Part shown: positions 61,180 to 64,000 of the stretch, one piece after another
Layout of the letters: every line of letters starts with the position of its first letter
Position numbering within the stretch: the stretch's first letter is position 1
Assembly (NCBI RefSeq): GCF_900099825.1
Contig: NZ_LT629693.1
Location: forward strand, 1,550,001 to 1,614,000
Reading direction: 5' to 3'
Length of the DNA stretch: 64,000 nucleotides
Source: Bradyrhizobium ottawaense
GTDB taxonomy: Bacteria; Pseudomonadota; Alphaproteobacteria; Rhizobiales; Xanthobacteraceae
The notes under the pieces: model-generated
Told to the model about the DNA's origin: nothing
Database searches by the model: none
Seen by the model: only the letters and a program-made list of their open reading frames with translations
Position numbers and translations under genes: made by a program

Positions 61180-62700
61180 ATGTCAAGCGAGGGGACCAAA
61201 TTCGTCCATCCTAACCCGATAGAGGGCCGTTTGCGCCTCTCCAACGCCAGCCTCGACCGGCTCCCGGGCCAGATCCGTCGCCCGGCCTACAACCGCTCGG
61301 ACATCAGGCCGGGCATCGTTCATCTCGGGATCGGCGCCTTTCACCGGGCGCACCAGGCGGTCGTGATCGACGATCTTCTCGCTCAGGGCGCATCGGGGTG
61401 GGGAATCGTCGGCGCCAGCCTGCGAAGTCCGGACACGCGCGACGCCCTGATCCCGCAGGATTGCCTCTATACCCTTGCCGTTCGTTCCGGCGCCGGCACC
61501 GAACACCGGATTATCGGCTCCGTCCTTGAGACCATCGTCGCGCCCGCTAACCCCGCGGTACTGATCGCGCGAATGGCCGATCCCGCAACGCGCATCGTCT
61601 CGCTGACCGTCACCGAGAAGGGCTATTGCCACACGCCGCAAGCCGGCGAGCTCGACGAACAGCATCCCGATATCGTTCACGACCTGCAGCATCCGGACGC
61701 GCCGCGATCGGCGCCGGGATTCATCGTGGCCGCGCTTGCGCGCCGGCAGGCTGCGGGCACCGTCCCCTTCACCATCCTGTCCTGCGACAATCTCGCCGCC
61801 AACGGCCACACCGCCAAGCGCATCGTCACGCAGTTCGCCGCCTTGCGATCGCGCGAACTCGCCCGATGGATCGAGGACGAGGTCGCCTTCCCGTCGACGA
61901 TGGTCGACCGGATCGTGCCGGAGACCACCGAAGCCGACCGCGCTTCGGTCGCAGCCGCGCTCGGCATGACCGACGCCTGGCCCGTGGTCACCGAGCCGTT
62001 CACGCAATGGATCGTCGAGGATCGGTTCCCGGCCGGACGGCCGGATTTCGTCGCCGCCGGCGTGCAGCTCGTCTCCGACGTGACGCCGTTCGAACACATG
62101 AAGCTGCGGCTGCTCAACGCCAGCCACTCGGCGCTCGCCTATCTCGGCTATCTCGCAGGCTTTGAGACCATCGCCGCCGCCATGACCGACGCGCGCTTTG
62201 CAGCCTATGCGCGGCAAGTGATGGAAGACGCGGCGCCGACACTGGAGATGCCCGCGGGTACCGATCTCGCGGCCTACAGCGTATCGCTGCTGCAACGCTT
62301 TTCGAATCCGGCTTTGCACCACCGCACCTGGCAGATTGCGATGGACGGATCGCAGAAACTGCCGCAACGGCTGCTCGCCGCCATGCAGGACCGGCTGCGG
62401 ATGGGCTTGCCGATCGACACCCACGCGCTCGCCGTCGCAGGCTGGATGCGCTACGTCACCGCCAGGGACGAAGCCGGAGGTGCGATCGACGTGCGCGATC
62501 CAATCGCAGCAAAGTTGAAGGCCATCGCCGACAGCGCGGGTCCGGTTGCAGATCGGCTGGCTCCGGCCCTGCTGGAGGTCAGCTCTATCTTCGGAACGCT
62601 CGGCGGCGACACCCGCATGCGCAGCGCCGTCACGCAGGCGCTGGCAAAACTCTATGAGGTCGGCGCGCGGCAGGCCGTGCAGGAATTTCGTCCCGTATGA
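61180..62700 (+). CDS. uxuB: D-mannonate oxidoreductase / fructuronate reductase (mannitol dehydrogenase family)
   Basis: This 506-residue long-chain dehydrogenase has a GIVHLGIGAFHRAHQAVVIDDLL start, a GIVGASLRSPDTR block, FTILSCDNLAANG and a C-terminal substrate domain with MKLRLLNASHSALAYLGYL. The Lys of KLRLLNASH is the likely catalytic residue. It interconverts D-mannonate and D-fructuronate with NAD(H). It is divergent from the GntR gene. Together with UxuA and the dehydrogenase at 56201 it makes a route to 2-keto-3-deoxygluconate. Mannitol or arabinitol dehydrogenase activity cannot be fully excluded from sequence alone. Confidence 0.88.
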   Translation: MSSEGTKFVHPNPIEGRLRLSNASLDRLPGQIRRPAYNRSDIRPGIVHLGIGAFHRAHQAVVIDDLLAQGASGWGIVGASLRSPDTRDALIPQDCLYTLAVRSGAGTEHRIIGSVLETIVAPANPAVLIARMADPATRIVSLTVTEKGYCHTPQAGELDEQHPDIVHDLQHPDAPRSAPGFIVAALARRQAAGTVPFTILSCDNLAANGHTAKRIVTQFAALRSRELARWIEDEVAFPSTMVDRIVPETTEADRASVAAALGMTDAWPVVTEPFTQWIVEDRFPAGRPDFVAAGVQLVSDVTPFEHMKLRLLNASHSALAYLGYLAGFETIAAAMTDARFAAYARQVMEDAAPTLEMPAGTDLAAYSVSLLQRFSNPALHHRTWQIAMDGSQKLPQRLLAAMQDRLRMGLPIDTHALAVAGWMRYVTARDEAGGAIDVRDPIAAKLKAIADSAGPVADRLAPALLEVSSIFGTLGGDTRMRSAVTQALAKLYEVGARQAVQEFRPV

Positions 62701-62707
62701 TTTGAGG

Positions 62708-63166
62708 TCAGCGCGGCACCACCGCTGTCGCTTCGATCTCGACGCGCGCGGCCTTCTCGACCAGGCGCACCACCTGGACCAGCGCCATCGCCGGATAATG
62801 CGCACCAAGGATCTCGCGATAGACCCGGCCGAGCGTTTTGAGGCTGGCGAGATATTCCTCGATATCGACGACGTACCAGGTCAGCCGCACCAGATGCTCA
62901 GGTCTCGCGCCACCCTCGCTGAGGATGGCAGCAATGTTGCTCAGCGCCTGACGCACCTGGGCGACAAAGTCCGGAGCCAAATGGCCCTGCGTATCCCAAC
63001 CAATCACGCCGCCGGTGACGACGAGACGGCCATCGGCCGCCATGCCGTTGGCGTAGCCTTTCGGCATCGGCCAGCCGCTCGGCTGCAGCACTTGCGGGCC
63101 GGTGGACGGGGCGTCGGTCTTGGGATGCGGCACCACCGTCAAGGTGGGGCCTTTGGGCGCGTTCAC
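62708..63166 (-). CDS. RidA/YjgF family protein lacking the archetypal arginine
   Basis: This 152-residue protein has the Rid trimer fold. Blocks are GYANGMAADGRLVVTGGVIGWD, QVRQALSNIAAILSEGGA and RLTWYVVDIEEYLASL. In RidA the imine-deaminating Arg105 sits in PARSCVEV; here the same place reads PAMALVQV, so that Arg is replaced by Met. It is therefore unlikely to be a standard 2-aminoacrylate deaminase and more like the Rid subfamilies of catabolic clusters. It lies 16 bp after the acyl-CoA ligase gene, consistent with one operon. Confidence 0.85.
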   Translation of the reverse strand: MNAPKGPTLTVVPHPKTDAPSTGPQVLQPSGWPMPKGYANGMAADGRLVVTGGVIGWDTQGHLAPDFVAQVRQALSNIAAILSEGGARPEHLVRLTWYVVDIEEYLASLKTLGRVYREILGAHYPAMALVQVVRLVEKAARVEIEATAVVPR

Positions 63167-63182
63167 GTTCTATTTTCCTTCT

Positions 63183-64000
63183 TCATTCAGCGGCAGCACT
63201 CGACGACACCGCGCTGGCCGCGGCCATCTGCCGTAACGCAAACCGCCGCAGCTTGCCGGTCTCGGTCTTCGGCAGCGCCTCGACATATTCGATGGCGCGC
63301 GGATATTTATAGGGCGCGATCTCGCGCTTGACGTGTTCCTGCAACGCCGCCGTCAGCGCGGCATCGCCCTCGGCGCCGCCCGCAAGCACCACATAGGCCT
63401 TGACGATCATGCCGCGCGCTTCGTCGGGCGCGCCGACCACGCCGCACTCGGCCACGGCGGGATGCGACAGCAACGCCGCTTCGATCTCGGGGCCTGCGAT
63501 GTTGTAGCCGGAAGAGACGATCATGTCGTCCGAGCGCGCCACAAAGGACAGCCGGCCGTTGGCGTCGCTGACGAAGGAATCGCCGGTCAGGTTCCAGCCG
63601 TCGCGCACATAGTTCGACTGCCTGGCGTCGGCGAGATAGCGGCATCCGGTGGGACCGCGGACCGCGAGCTTGCCGACCGTGCCCGCCGGCAATTCCTTCA
63701 TGTCGTCGTCGACGATCTTGGCTTCGTAGCCGGTGACCGGATAGCCGGTGGTTCCGGCGGCGGCGTCGCCAAGCCGGTTGGTGATGAAGATGTGCAGCAG
63801 CTCGGTCGAGCCGATGCCGTCGAGAATCGTCTTGCCGGTCCGGCGGGTCCAGGCGTCGAACACCGGCGCCGGCAGGGTCTCACCGGCCGAGACCGCGAGC
63901 CGCAGCGACGACAGGTCAGCGCCCTTGTCCATCGCCGCCATCATCGCGCGATAGGCGGTGGGCGAGGTAAAGCAGATCGTGGCCTTGTAGGTCTCGATGA
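63183..64000 (-). CDS. Acyl-CoA synthetase, benzoate/aminobenzoate-CoA ligase type (5' end beyond window)
   Basis: The open frame continues to the window edge, so the N-terminal half is missing; about 272 C-terminal residues are seen. Blocks are TICFTSPTAYRAM, the motif GIGSTELLHIFITNRLG, the NVRDGWNLTGDSF-like YVRDGWNLTGD and SGYNIAGPEIEAAL. The C-terminal catalytic Lys is in LPKTETGKLRRF. GIGSTELLHIF is typical of the benzoate- and aminobenzoate-CoA ligase group. It activates an aromatic acid with ATP and CoA. The RidA-family gene follows directly, a pairing often seen in aromatic-acid catabolic operons. Confidence 0.85.
   Translation of the reverse strand, partial: IETYKATICFTSPTAYRAMMAAMDKGADLSSLRLAVSAGETLPAPVFDAWTRRTGKTILDGIGSTELLHIFITNRLGDAAAGTTGYPVTGYEAKIVDDDMKELPAGTVGKLAVRGPTGCRYLADARQSNYVRDGWNLTGDSFVSDANGRLSFVARSDDMIVSSGYNIAGPEIEAALLSHPAVAECGVVGAPDEARGMIVKAYVVLAGGAEGDAALTAALQEHVKREIAPYKYPRAIEYVEALPKTETGKLRRFALRQMAAASAVSSSAAAE

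Noticed and set aside
1..64000. CRISPR arrays, tRNA or rRNA genes, prophage or transposase genes
   Set aside because: None was recognised; repeats present are REP-like intergenic elements or in-frame tandem repeats without spacers, and no transposase-like protein was found.

Overview
The window looks like part of the chromosome of an alphaproteobacterium close to Bradyrhizobium (Nitrobacteraceae). The evidence is the very high GC content, the many ABC and TRAP solute transporters, the family-typical outer-membrane protein and His-rich protein, and several intergenic repeats of the kind that litter Bradyrhizobium genomes. No rRNA, tRNA, CRISPR array, prophage or insertion sequence was seen, so the taxonomic placement is an inference. 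The window is ordinary chromosome specialised for scavenging nitrogen and carbon compounds.

Layout. 0.3-5.6 kb is a peptide/opine-type ABC transporter operon (binding protein, two permeases, fused double ATPase). 5.7-12.3 kb holds an alpha/beta hydrolase, a DAO-type flavin oxidoreductase, a VOC protein and a sugar-type ABC importer without its own ATPase. 12.3-16.1 kb holds an NCS2-type permease coupled to a cysteine hydrolase, divergent from a formamidase. 16.1-22.4 kb is mixed: a repeat mosaic, a two-component system, a Gly/Met/His-repeat secreted protein, an unknown 455-residue protein, a broken gene copy and a His-rich protein. 22.6-48.3 kb is a large purine/ureide catabolic island. 48.4-55 kb holds small secreted proteins, an aldose-epimerase-like protein, oxidoreductases, a DUF2889 protein and a SulP transporter. 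55-62.7 kb is a hexonate/hexuronate cluster with a TRAP importer. The window ends with a Rid protein and a truncated benzoate-CoA-ligase-type gene.

The purine/ureide island reads as a nearly complete nitrogen-recovery pathway. A Tsx-like outer-membrane channel and two complete BMP-type ABC importers would bring in nucleosides or ureides. A nucleoside/guanine-type deaminase, an 8-oxoguanine deaminase and a molybdenum hydroxylase would lead to urate. Uricase, a fused OHCU decarboxylase/5-hydroxyisourate hydrolase, the PuuE allantoinase and an M20 allantoate-type amidohydrolase would open the rings. A biuret hydrolase (biuH) lies inside one importer operon, and a second cysteine hydrolase and a formamidase lie nearby. 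A cyclophilin-like DUF3830 gene heads the allantoinase operon.

The most notable signal is regulatory. Good -24/-12 (sigma-54, RpoN) promoter sequences lie in front of several of these units, including two back-to-back divergent pairs (14764-14968 and 44398-44455), one before the first BMP operon (24234-24250) and one before the DUF3830/allantoinase operon (48349-48365). This suggests that the island is a single RpoN-dependent, nitrogen-controlled regulon. Other regulatory sites seen are a perfect FixK/FNR box (54502-54515), a GntR-type operator region (61136-61177) and two rho-independent terminators.
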